This document shows, in pieces, positions 40,693-50,446 of a DNA stretch of 64,000 bases. Both the position numbers and the translations under genes were made by a program. Positions within the stretch are counted from its first letter, which is position 1. Every line of letters begins with the position of its first letter. Source of the DNA: Vibrio coralliilyticus ATCC BAA-450 (lineage in GTDB: Bacteria; Pseudomonadota; Gammaproteobacteria; Enterobacterales; Vibrionaceae); contig NZ_ACZN01000018.1 in NCBI RefSeq assembly GCF_000176135.1, positions 992,001 through 1,056,000 on the forward strand, given 5' to 3'. Below the pieces are notes generated by a model. That model worked only from the letters and a program-made list of their open reading frames with translations. It searched no databases and was not told the origin of the DNA.

Positions 40693-42063
40693 CTACTCAG
40701 CAACTTTCTCGCGATTAAAACGCTTCATGTCACTTGCAAACTGCTTAAAATCAATGCGCTTAACCAACGCAGCACAGACAGGAGGAAGTGGTTCAAACAT
40801 AAATACACTGTCGTGATGAAGAAGGTTGTCAAAAATGAGGGTAAGGTTGTCCTTGTTAGACAAACCTGTAGAAAGAAATAGCGCATGGATTTTCGCCACA
40901 CAGCTCACTTTGTCGAGCTTACGGGTAAAGCTATCCAGCACAGACTCCGCACTTTGTCGTGCCCCCGTGAGGAATTCAGCATGAAGCTGAATTAATGCCA
41001 GATGCTGACTCTCACTTTCCGTGAGCTTGTGACGAGACATTTCTTTAACAACCTGATCAAATTTCTTCTCATACAAGCCACTCCCCTCTTCACTTCGCAT
41101 CCAAAGCATTAGCAATGCGAACAGATAATTCAGGGTGTGCTGGGCAACGTCTCGATTGATCAGTTTGGCGGTGTTAAGACCAGAGGAGAAGTGAACCAGA
41201 GCATCATCATATCGACTGGCTGCAATGCTCATCAAAGCCAGCGATGTCTGATGAGCCAAACTAAGCCCCCAACGTGAGCCCGAACGAGTCAACAGGCGAT
41301 AAGCATCCTGTATGCTGCCATTTTGCAGCATCAGCAACGTCCCTATCTCGTCAAATGGCTGACCGAGCTGAAACTTGGCAGAATTGAACTTGTTGTAAAG
41401 CTCCAGCGCGTCGTCTGACTGGGCATTTAATACCAGTGCATTGAGAAACAGGCTGATCTCTAGAGAATAATCTCGCTTACCCGCCTCTTTTATCAAAGCA
41501 CCATATAACTCCGTGGCTTGTTTAAGCTCACGTTTTACCAAGTGGTGGTGAGCACGATTGAGTTTGAAATCATATTGATATTCAAAGTAGTGCTGCTCAA
41601 AGAATTGATAGCGTTTTTCCATCTCGTCAGCACACTCAATATCGTTGCGCTGAAGCAGAGGCCAAACCTTATTCTTCTTCTCAAACACCTTGCGGATAAG
41701 AACACTGATATCCCGCTGATTATCTTCCGGCTTGAGGTGGACATCACCAAAGTAATATGAGCTGTCACGTATACTGCTATCCGCGCAATCCATAATGATT
41801 GTCGAGCGCTCATCTATAGTCTTCGACTTTCTCAACTCAAGAATCAGATCCTGTGACTTAACTGTATTTTTGCGAAAGCTCTGATCACAAATCAGAATAT
41901 CAAACCGGCCATGGAACGTCCGATTAAGCGCTTCATGTGGAGAATTCAGATGAATAATCTTATGTTGCTTGATTCCCAAAGAGAGCATAAGACTAGATAT
42001 GCTAATGTTTTTATTCGGAAATTCTTTGATGATAAGGACATTTGCATCTCTTAACTTAAGCAT
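40693..42063 (-). CDS. Receiver-like domain fused to a helical-repeat region
   Basis: 456 residues. The first 125 resemble a response-regulator receiver: D60 in FDILICDQS could be the phosphoacceptor and K-P in VHLKPED fits the conserved Lys-Pro, but the first acidic pair is reduced (IIKEFP) and the usual Thr/Ser is Asp (IIMDCAD). From about residue 150 the protein is helical with TPR-like pairs (LKQATELYGALIKEAG, DDALELYNKFNSAKF, YDDALVHFSSGLN). It is downstream of fliJ in the lateral flagellar arm and probably cotranscribed. A link to motility or surface control is inferred from position. Confidence 0.7.
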   Translation of the reverse strand: MLKLRDANVLIIKEFPNKNISISSLMLSLGIKQHKIIHLNSPHEALNRTFHGRFDILICDQSFRKNTVKSQDLILELRKSKTIDERSTIIMDCADSSIRDSSYYFGDVHLKPEDNQRDISVLIRKVFEKKNKVWPLLQRNDIECADEMEKRYQFFEQHYFEYQYDFKLNRAHHHLVKRELKQATELYGALIKEAGKRDYSLEISLFLNALVLNAQSDDALELYNKFNSAKFQLGQPFDEIGTLLMLQNGSIQDAYRLLTRSGSRWGLSLAHQTSLALMSIAASRYDDALVHFSSGLNTAKLINRDVAQHTLNYLFALLMLWMRSEEGSGLYEKKFDQVVKEMSRHKLTESESQHLALIQLHAEFLTGARQSAESVLDSFTRKLDKVSCVAKIHALFLSTGLSNKDNLTLIFDNLLHHDSVFMFEPLPPVCAALVKRIDFKQFASDMKRFNREKVAE

Positions 42064-42139
42064 ACCAACCTTTCTCTCCTCCTTAGGTAAATCAGGCTTG
42101 ATGCAGTTTAAGGTGACGCAAAGCCTTGCGGGTGACGAA

Positions 42140-42580
42140 TTATTGAGCTTTTTGCGCGAATCGGCTATTGATAATCTCTTCTAACGCGAGCTCTTCCTTG
42201 TGTCGAATGTCAGAATTGTGCTCTTCCTTCCAACGTTCGAGAGTATTTTCCAGACCTTTGACTCTGAGGTGCTTATTTTCAAGCTGTTTTTGCAACGACG
42301 TGCATTGCGCTTGCATCACCTCCTGCTCATGTTCCTGATGGACAATCAGCTTATGAAGCATCTGATCCACACGGCTACGATTGAGCAATGCCTCTCGATG
42401 TAAAGCCATAACATGACTCGATCGTGGTTGCGTCTGGCGCTTCAATTCCATCAGTTGTTGTAAACGCTGCTGAGCTACTGTGTGCTGTTGGCGAAGCGAT
42501 TCCAACTGCGCAGACATTCTATCTCGATGCTTTTGCTGAATTTTCTGAAACTTCTCCACAGCACGCAATTTCGCTTCCAT
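42140..42580 (-). CDS. fliJ: Lateral flagellar export chaperone FliJ
   Basis: 146 residues, almost entirely coiled coil and charged (Gln/Arg/Glu-rich), as in FliJ. It follows fliI in the minus-strand arm fliEFGHIJ. It links the export gate and the ATPase and recycles chaperones. The name rests on length, coiled-coil nature and position; sequence is poorly conserved in this family. Confidence 0.82.
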   Translation of the reverse strand: MEAKLRAVEKFQKIQQKHRDRMSAQLESLRQQHTVAQQRLQQLMELKRQTQPRSSHVMALHREALLNRSRVDQMLHKLIVHQEHEQEVMQAQCTSLQKQLENKHLRVKGLENTLERWKEEHNSDIRHKEELALEEIINSRFAQKAQ

Positions 42581-42590
42581 ACGTTAATTC

Positions 42591-43937
42591 CTAATTTGAT
42601 TGAAAGAGCTGCGCCAGTTCTGTCAGGCTTTGAGGAAAATCCACAGAGCAGTCTGCCGCTTGCTGAAGGTATGCCGTCAGCTGTGGATACAAAGCCACCG
42701 AACGATCCAGTTCTGGATCTTGTCCTGGTTGGTAACCTCCCAGTGGTAGTAGGTCTTTAACTTGAAGGTAATTCGAATAAGTCTTGCGAAATTCATTGGC
42801 CAAGGTCAGGTGGGCAGGTTGTGAGCAAGCCGTCATACAGCGGCTCACCGAAGCATTAACATCAATCGCCGGATAATGTCCTTGTTCTGCCAGTTTACGA
42901 GATAAAACGACATGACCATCAAGAATGGCACGCGCAGAATCAACCACTGGATCTTGCTGATCATCACCTGCGGCAAGAATGGTATAGATGGCAGTCAGGC
43001 TACCATTGGGGTTTTCACTGTTTCCGGCACGTTCAAGTAACTGCGGCAAGGCATTAAATACCGATGGTGGATAGCCTCGGGTGGCGGGTGGTTCACCCAG
43101 AGAGAGGGCAATTTCTCGCTGCGCCATCGCATAACGAGTCAGAGAGTCCACCATTAGCAAGACATCTTTACCCTTATCGCGAAAATACTCTGCAACTCGA
43201 TGGCATAACAACATGGCTCTAAGACGCATCAGCGGCGATTCGTCTGCTGGCGCAGCAATGATAATCGCTTTGTCACGCGCTTCTGGAGTCAAGTTAGACT
43301 CAATGAATTCACGGACTTCACGACCACGTTCACCAATCAGGCCTACAACAATGACATCCGCTTCCGTGTTTTGGGTAATCATTCCCATCAAAACACTTTT
43401 CCCTACGCCACTGCCCGCCATTAACCCAATACGCTGACCTTTACCTACCGTAAGCAGGCCATTGATCGCTCGTACCCCAACATTGAGCGGTGAATCAACG
43501 GGTCTACGCTTTAGAGGGTTGATTGGTTTAGGCTCAAGTGAAACGCGATCACCTCCTTGCAAGACAGGCCCATCATCAAGGGCTTCACCTAGCCCATTCA
43601 CCACGCGTCCCATCCAGTTTTCGCTGAGCTGAACTGTGCTGTCTCCATCCAATGGAATCACTTTCGCTCCCGCAAATAATCCGCCAAGACGACGAATTGG
43701 CATCAGATAAGCGATGGTATGATCAAAGCCCACAACTTGTGCTTCAATCATGTCACCTTCCGCCGTCTCAACTAGGCAACGCTGCTCAAGCTTAAAGCGA
43801 CACCCTACCGCTTGCAGCATCAGCCCTGTGACTTTTACCAGTCGCCCTGTGACTCTAGCCACGGGAATGGAATCCAGCGAAGCAATGGCTTCACTGGTTC
43901 GTTCAGACAGAAGATCAAATGCGAGCGTATTACTCAT
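42591..43937 (-). CDS. fliI: Lateral flagellar export ATPase FliI
   Basis: 448 residues from the ATG at 43937; an in-frame TTG at 43949 is less likely. Walker A is GLMAGSGVGKSVLMG near residue 172 and the F-type signature is ALSLGEPPATRGYPPSVF near 285. It drives export of flagellar subunits at the base. The start overlaps the fliH stop by 8 bases. Confidence 0.96.
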   Translation of the reverse strand: MSNTLAFDLLSERTSEAIASLDSIPVARVTGRLVKVTGLMLQAVGCRFKLEQRCLVETAEGDMIEAQVVGFDHTIAYLMPIRRLGGLFAGAKVIPLDGDSTVQLSENWMGRVVNGLGEALDDGPVLQGGDRVSLEPKPINPLKRRPVDSPLNVGVRAINGLLTVGKGQRIGLMAGSGVGKSVLMGMITQNTEADVIVVGLIGERGREVREFIESNLTPEARDKAIIIAAPADESPLMRLRAMLLCHRVAEYFRDKGKDVLLMVDSLTRYAMAQREIALSLGEPPATRGYPPSVFNALPQLLERAGNSENPNGSLTAIYTILAAGDDQQDPVVDSARAILDGHVVLSRKLAEQGHYPAIDVNASVSRCMTACSQPAHLTLANEFRKTYSNYLQVKDLLPLGGYQPGQDPELDRSVALYPQLTAYLQQAADCSVDFPQSLTELAQLFQSN

Positions 43938-44679
43938 TGTCAGCTTCAACCACCGGTGTCACTTCTTCGAGCAAGTGCTCTTTGACGTTGTCCATGCAAG
44001 CTTGTAAGCGCGAGTCACAGCTGGCGTCCGCCTCAGCATCATCGGTCACCAAATGACACCCGCCTGTCGGCAGTTCTGGATTGGCGACCAGCTTCCATTC
44101 TTTAGGTAATTCCGCATTGATTTGAGTGATGCGGTCAAGATCCTGAGGGTTAAGGTGAACGGTTACTTTCTCTGTTTTTCCGGGCATCGCTTCGAGTGTT
44201 TCATCAACGAGCGCTAGGATTTGTTGTGGCATCAAAGTCAGCTCTGCTCGAATCACCTGTTGTGCGACCTTTTGTACCAGTTCGCAAATAATGTGTCGCT
44301 GCTGTTGCTCACGCTCAGCCTGCCAACGTGACAAGGTTTGATAAAGCTCATTTACTGGCTTAGTCGCTTCAAGAAATGTCTGCTTACCGGACTGTTCACC
44401 CGATACGAAGCCTTTCTGGAAACCTTCTTTCTGGCCTTCCAGTAAGCCTTGCTGTTTCCCCTGGCTCAACCCTTGACGGAGGCCTTCTTCATGTCCCTGT
44501 TCGAGGCCTGTCTGGAACCCTTCTTCAAGCTTTTGTTGCAGGTCTATCTGGGATTCCTGCCAGGAATCATCGATGGCAAATTCATCATCACTTGCCATGG
44601 GCTGCGCCAGTGGTGGAAAGCGATGAATGCGATAACCTGATGCTGGAACTTGCAGTAAATTGGATTTCACTAGTGACAT
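43930..44679 (-). CDS. fliH: Lateral flagellar export regulator FliH
   Basis: 249 residues. The N-terminal half carries the typical GxxxG-like repeats (EEGFQTGLEQGHEEGLRQGL and QGKQQGLLEGQKEGFQKGF), and the C-terminal half resembles the F-ATPase delta/b region. It binds and inhibits FliI. It lies 3 bases after fliG. Confidence 0.93.
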   Translation of the reverse strand: MSLVKSNLLQVPASGYRIHRFPPLAQPMASDDEFAIDDSWQESQIDLQQKLEEGFQTGLEQGHEEGLRQGLSQGKQQGLLEGQKEGFQKGFVSGEQSGKQTFLEATKPVNELYQTLSRWQAEREQQQRHIICELVQKVAQQVIRAELTLMPQQILALVDETLEAMPGKTEKVTVHLNPQDLDRITQINAELPKEWKLVANPELPTGGCHLVTDDAEADASCDSRLQACMDNVKEHLLEEVTPVVEADNE

Positions 44680-44682
44680 GCT

Positions 44683-45702
44683 TTACTCCACTGTAGGTTC
44701 ATCATAAAGCACGAGTTCGATTTCACCCGCCTCATCCAGCTCACGTACGATCTGCATGATTTCTTGTCTCGCGCGCTCCACTCGACTTAGTGGTACCGCA
44801 CCGCGAATTTCCATGTCGTCTTCCAGAGCTTTGACCATGCGCTGTGGCATTGCACTCTTAATGGTTTGCTGAAGAAGAATCTCTGCACCTTTCAGAGCCA
44901 CACCCCAAAGTTCGAGTGGAACTTGCTGAACCAAGCGATCCATTGTTTCTTCTCTCTGTCGACCTAGAACCATGAAGTCGAACATGTTTTGCTCAATTTC
45001 ACTCACCACTTCTTCATCGTGCAACTTGAGCATTTCCATCAGTGAACCACGGTCACCTTCAAATCGGTTGATGATGTCCGCCACTTGTTTAACTCCAGAG
45101 AGCGGCGCACTCTGACTGACCGATACTTGTTCAATACAGCGTTCAATCAGGTCATTCAGATCGCTCGCAACCTGATGGTCAATATCCTGAAGCTGAGCAA
45201 TCCGATACAGGAGTTCATCATGGTAGTCTTCAGGTAAATGCTTGAGCACTGTTGACGAGCTTTCCGGTGGCAGATAGGCAAGAAAAATCGCCTGCATCTG
45301 CGGGTGCTCATTAGATATGAATCGAGCTAAAACCTCAGCTTCGACCCACTGTAAGCGCTGCATATTATTCCGAATCTCATCACCATATAGGTTGTTGAGA
45401 AGCCCTTTGGCTAAGTCATTACCCAGCGCTTTACGCAGTGTGTTCGATAGATACTCTTTTGACGCTCCACGGATGCCACTGTGTTGACGAAAGTCTTCAA
45501 AGAAGTGCTGGATAACGCCGTTGGCACTATCACTTTTTATCCCACTCAATTTCGCCATGGCTTTTGTCACACGCTGGGTTTCATCTCGAGTGAAGTTACG
45601 CAGCACTTTGGCAGCGGCGTCTTCACCCATGCCGAGAAGAACCAGAGCGGTTTGCTCTACGTGACTAAGCGTTGCTTTCTGCTTTGACTCTGCTGTGTTC
45701 AT
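44683..45702 (-). CDS. fliG: Lateral flagellar motor switch protein FliG
   Basis: 339 residues, three-domain FliG. Middle-domain EHPQ motif in FISNEHPQMQAIFLAYL near residue 129, and the torque-generating C-terminal domain from about 230 (FDFMVLGRQREETMDRLVQQVPLELWGVALKG). It works with the lateral stator LafT/LafU. The start overlaps the end of fliF by 38 bases. Confidence 0.96.
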   Translation of the reverse strand: MNTAESKQKATLSHVEQTALVLLGMGEDAAAKVLRNFTRDETQRVTKAMAKLSGIKSDSANGVIQHFFEDFRQHSGIRGASKEYLSNTLRKALGNDLAKGLLNNLYGDEIRNNMQRLQWVEAEVLARFISNEHPQMQAIFLAYLPPESSSTVLKHLPEDYHDELLYRIAQLQDIDHQVASDLNDLIERCIEQVSVSQSAPLSGVKQVADIINRFEGDRGSLMEMLKLHDEEVVSEIEQNMFDFMVLGRQREETMDRLVQQVPLELWGVALKGAEILLQQTIKSAMPQRMVKALEDDMEIRGAVPLSRVERARQEIMQIVRELDEAGEIELVLYDEPTVE

Positions 45703-47413
45703 TCACATTTACCCATTGTTTTAGTACTTCGGCGACTCGTTCAGGTTCTTCGTTAGCAATTAACTGCAAGTGTTTCAACTGAATCTCTAGTGGCGATCCG
45801 GCTGGCGGTAACATGTCATTCCCCACGTCCAGACCAGAGGAAGCGGCAATGCCTTTTTCAGATAACTTGCGATTCAGTGCTTCTTCACGTTCACGTTCTT
45901 CACGCGTTTGCAGATTGTCGAAAATAGGCTCTTCCTGAGGTTCGGCGAACTCCAATTCTTGAGAGCGCATGTCTGCACCCGTCAGATGCATGATAAGTGG
46001 GCGCAGCACGAAGAAAATCATCGCCATACCCAGCATGCCGCCTATCACGTAACGCATCGGCTGCTGAATCGTTGGATCCTGCCACCAAGGAATGGTCGGT
46101 GGTGCCTCAATCGCGAGCGGTGTAAAGCTAAAACTCATCAAACTGAGGCTGTCACCACGGTCAGCTGCAATACCCACAGCGTCAGTGACCATAGTAGAAA
46201 TCTGAGCTTTTTCGTCCGCAGTCCAAGCTGTACCATTTGGCGCTGCGGCCTCATTGAGCAAGACAGAAACGCTGAGCTTTTCAATCTGGCCCTGTTGATA
46301 ATGTGTGCGGCGTACACTGCTGCCCACAGCGTACTGACGATTTACTTCAGAGCGAGCATTGGTGTTCTGACTGTCTTGTGTTGGCACTTCACCAGTTACT
46401 GGAGGCTGATTGCTCAAGGTTCCCGGAACACCTAACGCAATCTGATCAATTGAGTTGTTGGAGATGGTGTGCTCATTACGAACAATTGGTGTGTTATCAA
46501 GAATTTCCTGAGTTTCTTCTACCTGACTAAAATCCAGATCTGCCGCTACCTGTACGCGGAAGTTACTCGGCCCGACAATCGGTGTCAGCATGTCGGAAGC
46601 GCGCTGAATAATTTGTTTCTCAACGTTCTTCTGATATTCAAGATACTTGGCATTGACCTTACCCGCTTCCGCTGAGGCGACATCAGCACTGAGTAAACGA
46701 CCATACTGATCAATCACCGACACTTGTTCTGGCTTCATCCCAGTCACGCTGCCGACAATCAGATTAATAATCGCTTCGACCTGTTCCGGTTTCAGATCTT
46801 CACCAGGTTTGAGTTCAAGCATGACCGATGCTGAAGGCGCTTCGCTGTTTTGTCGAACAAACAGTGTTTGACGCGGTATGGCTAGGTGAACTCGGGCATT
46901 AGAAACCGCATTGAGAGAGATAATGGTACGTATCAGTTCACCTTCCAAACCATGACGATAGCGTGCGGTTTCCATAAACTGACTGGTTCCAAGAGAACTG
47001 TCTTCTTTGAGTGAATCTAAACCTGTTGGCAGTTTGGCTTTCACTCCCTTTGCCGCCAGCAACATGCGGATTCTGGCGACTTCACCCTCTGGCACTAGTA
47101 CTTGGCCATTTTGCTCTTGAAGTCGGTAATTTATGCCTTCAGATTCAAGGACAGAGACAATTTCACCGGTATCAAATCTTTCTTGCTGACTGTAAAGCGG
47201 TCGGTAGCTCTGTGTTGAGCTCCAAAGAGCCACCACAATGATCGCAGCCACAATCGCGGCCAAAACAGCAGACAAAACCAGATTTCTCTGACTGTTTGAC
47301 CACAGCTGCTTCAATTTATGAGTGAAATCTTCCATTCCTCGCGAGGAGGAAGTTTGTGTGGTGGCAGCGCTAAATGTTCCGCCACCTGCAACTTGGGTAG
47401 TTAAGTCTGACAT
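45665..47413 (-). CDS. fliF: Lateral flagellar MS-ring protein FliF
   Basis: 582 residues with two membrane helices (about 43-65 and 447-469) and the periplasmic ring region between them (VLESEGINYRLQEQNGQVLVP, ARVHLAIPRQTLF). The C-terminal cytoplasmic tail binds FliG. It forms the inner-membrane ring of the lateral basal body. Confidence 0.96.
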   Translation of the reverse strand: MSDLTTQVAGGGTFSAATTQTSSSRGMEDFTHKLKQLWSNSQRNLVLSAVLAAIVAAIIVVALWSSTQSYRPLYSQQERFDTGEIVSVLESEGINYRLQEQNGQVLVPEGEVARIRMLLAAKGVKAKLPTGLDSLKEDSSLGTSQFMETARYRHGLEGELIRTIISLNAVSNARVHLAIPRQTLFVRQNSEAPSASVMLELKPGEDLKPEQVEAIINLIVGSVTGMKPEQVSVIDQYGRLLSADVASAEAGKVNAKYLEYQKNVEKQIIQRASDMLTPIVGPSNFRVQVAADLDFSQVEETQEILDNTPIVRNEHTISNNSIDQIALGVPGTLSNQPPVTGEVPTQDSQNTNARSEVNRQYAVGSSVRRTHYQQGQIEKLSVSVLLNEAAAPNGTAWTADEKAQISTMVTDAVGIAADRGDSLSLMSFSFTPLAIEAPPTIPWWQDPTIQQPMRYVIGGMLGMAMIFFVLRPLIMHLTGADMRSQELEFAEPQEEPIFDNLQTREEREREEALNRKLSEKGIAASSGLDVGNDMLPPAGSPLEIQLKHLQLIANEEPERVAEVLKQWVNVNEHSRVKAESNA

Positions 47414-47416
47414 GGG

Positions 47417-47773
47417 TTACACCGGCATCTTCATAATATCTTCAAACGAGGTCACGACCTTGTTGCGTACCTGCATCAAAGCGTTGAATGACAGGCTAGC
47501 TTTCTGGCTAGCAATCATTGCTCCGACTAAATCATCGCTCTGACCCGTTTCTACCGCGGTCATTTTTTGGCTGGCAGCCGATTGATGCTGATTGACCGTA
47601 TCAAGCACATTGGTCATCGCTGTGGAAAATGAGAGAGGCTGATTCACCTGCTGCACATCAAGTGGATTAGCAGAAACCACGAACTCCGGTTGAATCTGAG
47701 CGCGCATTGCATCCATCTTGGATAGCATTAGCTGTTCTGCGGTCATCGCACTGTTTATTGGTTGACTTGCCAT
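47417..47773 (-). CDS. fliE: Lateral flagellar MS-ring/rod adaptor FliE
   Basis: 118 residues. The C-terminus SFNALMQVRNKVVTSFEDIMKMPV is the FliE signature. Forms the junction between the MS ring and the rod. Three bases separate it from fliF; lafK lies 12 bases upstream. Confidence 0.94.
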   Translation of the reverse strand: MASQPINSAMTAEQLMLSKMDAMRAQIQPEFVVSANPLDVQQVNQPLSFSTAMTNVLDTVNQHQSAASQKMTAVETGQSDDLVGAMIASQKASLSFNALMQVRNKVVTSFEDIMKMPV

Positions 47774-47785
47774 AACTTATCCTCC

Positions 47786-49117
47786 TTAAGCAGCCGAGCC
47801 TAGGGCCGACTGTAGATCAATACCTTGTTCGCGCATTGCCGCTAACTTATAGCGCAAAGCGCGCGTAGTGACGCCAAGTGCGTTTGCTGTCTTGGTGCGA
47901 TTGCCGCCATACTGGCGAAGTTGTTCGAGAATATACTGGTACTCAGCTTGTTTCTTAGCCTCAACATGCCCCATGCTCTGAGAAGGCGTCGATGTCTGGA
48001 CAGGGCTGATTAACTCAACTGGTAACATCAGATCATGCGCAGTAATGTAGTCACCGTGTCGCATGACTAATGCTCGTTGGATAACGTTTTCCAGCTCTCG
48101 AATGTTTCCGGGCCAGTGATACTGACTGAGCGCCATCATGGCATCTTGAGATAGGTGACACTGACTGCCATCTTGATATTTATTAATGAAGAACTGACTG
48201 ATCGGTAGGATGTCTTCGCTGCGCTCTCGCAGTGGAGGCCAATGCAAGGGTAAAACATCCAATCGATAATAAAGATCCTCACGGAACGTGCCATTTTTCA
48301 CTTCTTCGCGCAGATCTTTATTCGTGGCGGCAATGACCCGAATATCAAGCTGAATCGGCTTATGACTACCCACTCGCTCAACTTCACGCTCCTGAAGTAC
48401 GCGCAATAGTTTGGCCTGAACCGCTGGCGACATCTCACCAATTTCATCCAGCAGTATCGTTCCGTTGTTCGCTTCTTCAAACTTACCGCTTTGCGAGTGA
48501 GTGGCACCAGTGAAAGCACCTTTCACATGGCCAAACAAGACCGCCTCAAGCATAGATTCGGGGATGGCGGCACAATTTACTGCGATAAAAGGGCCACTTG
48601 ATCGTGGAGAATGCTCGTGGACATAACGCGCCAGCACTTCTTTACCGGTTCCAGATTCTCCGGTAACCAAAACACTGGCATTCGTGCAAGCTGCACGGTG
48701 AGCTAGCTGAAGTACCTGTTTGCTCCGCCATGATTCAGCAACAATGTTTGCCATTGGTTTGCCAATCACCTCAACACGACGCAGTAGGTTTACTAATTGG
48801 CTGTTTTCAAAAGGACGAAGCAGGTAATCCGTCGCACCAGCTTTCATTGTTTCAGCGGCTAAGATTCCCTGCTCTTGTTCAACGATTGCAATAGCAACGC
48901 CATTGCTTGATGTCTTTTGGTGACAACTGACGAACTCTCTGACGCACATGTCAGGCAAATTTGAACTCACCAAAGTAATCGGCGCAGCGCCCTCAAGCAG
49001 TGCACTTCGCCCAGTCCGAGAATGAGTCACACGGTAACCCGAATCCTCTAACACTCTAATAACTGGCTGAGCAAATTCATCCTTTGGCTCAACTAACAAG
49101 ATATTTGTCTCTGCCAT
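47786..49117 (-). CDS. lafK: Sigma-54-dependent lateral flagellar regulator LafK
   Basis: 443 residues. The N-terminal receiver-like domain lacks the acidic pair (LLVEPKD) and the phosphoacceptor position is occupied by Ser (LVSSNLPD), so it is not expected to be phosphorylated, as in FlrA/FlaK-type activators. The AAA+ domain has GESGTGKE, GAFTGA and the arginine-finger region, and the C-terminus has a Fis-type helix-turn-helix (NRTKTANALGVTTRALRYKL). It activates sigma-54 promoters of the lateral system; a matching promoter precedes lafB. It lies just downstream of motY. Confidence 0.94.
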   Translation of the reverse strand: MAETNILLVEPKDEFAQPVIRVLEDSGYRVTHSRTGRSALLEGAAPITLVSSNLPDMCVREFVSCHQKTSSNGVAIAIVEQEQGILAAETMKAGATDYLLRPFENSQLVNLLRRVEVIGKPMANIVAESWRSKQVLQLAHRAACTNASVLVTGESGTGKEVLARYVHEHSPRSSGPFIAVNCAAIPESMLEAVLFGHVKGAFTGATHSQSGKFEEANNGTILLDEIGEMSPAVQAKLLRVLQEREVERVGSHKPIQLDIRVIAATNKDLREEVKNGTFREDLYYRLDVLPLHWPPLRERSEDILPISQFFINKYQDGSQCHLSQDAMMALSQYHWPGNIRELENVIQRALVMRHGDYITAHDLMLPVELISPVQTSTPSQSMGHVEAKKQAEYQYILEQLRQYGGNRTKTANALGVTTRALRYKLAAMREQGIDLQSALGSAA

Positions 49118-49119
49118 CT

Positions 49120-50031
49120 TTAAGCCTTTTCCCTATCGTTCATTTTTATATTTTGTTTTGGTACTACTGCTTCATCATTGCGCACCAGCCTTAAAGTCAC
49201 GCGGCGGTTCTTAGCCTGCCCTTCTGGTGTTGAATTACTAGCGATGGGGTATCGAGAACCATGAGACCGTACTTCTATTCTTGCGGCCTCTACGCCAGAT
49301 TTTTTAAGTGCTTTCGCAACCAAATCTGCTCGTTGCTTAGAGATGGTTAGGTTAGCGACGTTGGAACCGACGTTGTCGGTGTAGCCATCAATCAAAACTT
49401 TGCTGATGTTTTTATCGGCGCGCAGATAAGTGTAAAGCGCACCCAGAGTATTCGTTTGCTGGACGGTTAAATGACGTTGGCCTAGGTCAAATGAGAGAGT
49501 GAGGTTTCGGGCTTGAGCATAGGACATGCCCGGTAACGATGATTGGCAACGACGAAATTGGGCTAATGCTTTCTGAATGCGAATCGTCGGCAGAATATAA
49601 GTCATGCTATCGGAAGCGTCCCTTCCGCCAAAAGCAAACTTTATCCAATGTCCTGATTCAATATTGTTCAATAAGTCATCAATATTATGCTGAAACGTAG
49701 AACGCTGATTATTAATAGCGACATTCTGACTTATGAGTCTGAGTTCATTTACCGCACTCCATGGTGCTGGAGAACTATATAACTTAGCGCTGTTCCAATT
49801 TTTATTGTTTTTTTCCACTTGAGAGTGGAAATATATTTTACTGACTTCTTCAGAGCGGAAATAAAACTTCCCATAGGAAGAATCTTCATACTTCAAATTA
49901 CACGCTAAGCTACTTCCTTTATAAAGCCAATTTACTTCATCCATAGGGACTTCAACCTCAGTGTCAGCGAGAGAAGAAGAACAATGAAAGAGTAAAGCTA
50001 ATAAATATAATTTCGGAGCTTTCGTGTTCAT
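49120..50031 (-). CDS. motY: Lateral flagellar stator-associated protein MotY (OmpA-like)
   Basis: 303 residues with a signal peptide (about 1-22). The N-terminal part fits the MotY motor-binding domain (EVPMDEVNWLYKGSSLACNL), and the C-terminal OmpA-like peptidoglycan-binding domain has LIDGYTDNVGSNVANLTISKQRA and RSHGSRYPIASNSTPEGQAKNRR. MotY forms a ring around the basal body in the periplasm and helps anchor the stator. First gene of the minus-strand arm, 2 bases before lafK. Confidence 0.92.
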   Translation of the reverse strand: MNTKAPKLYLLALLFHCSSSLADTEVEVPMDEVNWLYKGSSLACNLKYEDSSYGKFYFRSEEVSKIYFHSQVEKNNKNWNSAKLYSSPAPWSAVNELRLISQNVAINNQRSTFQHNIDDLLNNIESGHWIKFAFGGRDASDSMTYILPTIRIQKALAQFRRCQSSLPGMSYAQARNLTLSFDLGQRHLTVQQTNTLGALYTYLRADKNISKVLIDGYTDNVGSNVANLTISKQRADLVAKALKKSGVEAARIEVRSHGSRYPIASNSTPEGQAKNRRVTLRLVRNDEAVVPKQNIKMNDREKA

Positions 50032-50446
50032 GATGTTATATGAGTGCCATTAAATAAACAGAAGAATCATCTATTCGAATTAAATAATTTATCTCTTGGA
50101 ATTTCGAGAAATTGGAACTTGTTTATATATTGACCGTTAGTTCATGACATCATCGCGATGTAATTAACATGTAACAAATCAATAAAAATCATTTAAAACC
50201 ATAAAGATAAAACAGAACAAGTGACTGATAACGACAAAAAATCGTCATTCATCATTTGTATGTATCGCAAACTAACCTGTTTTATTTTTGATGAGAAGAT
50301 ATATATAACGACTTAAAATCAACATATGGAGTAAAGTCACAAATTTTATAAATCGGGGTTATTTAGAACAAAAATTTCTATGTAGACTTGCGCCAATTGA
50401 GTTAGAAAATTTAAAAATCGCTTTGTCAAGACACGGTAAAATATAA
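50032..50446. promoter_or_regulatory. Divergent control region between motY-lafK and fliM
   Basis: About 415 bases, AT-rich, without a gene. It must carry the promoters that start the lateral hierarchy in both directions. I found no sigma-54 box with exact spacing and no strong sigma-70 pair. An AT run with ATATATATA near 50299-50307 is the only obvious feature. Confidence 0.5.

Noticed and set aside
50030..50060. Sigma-54-like TGGCACTCATATAACA before motY on the minus strand
   Set aside because: The -12 element lacks GC and the site would place transcription start inside the gene.
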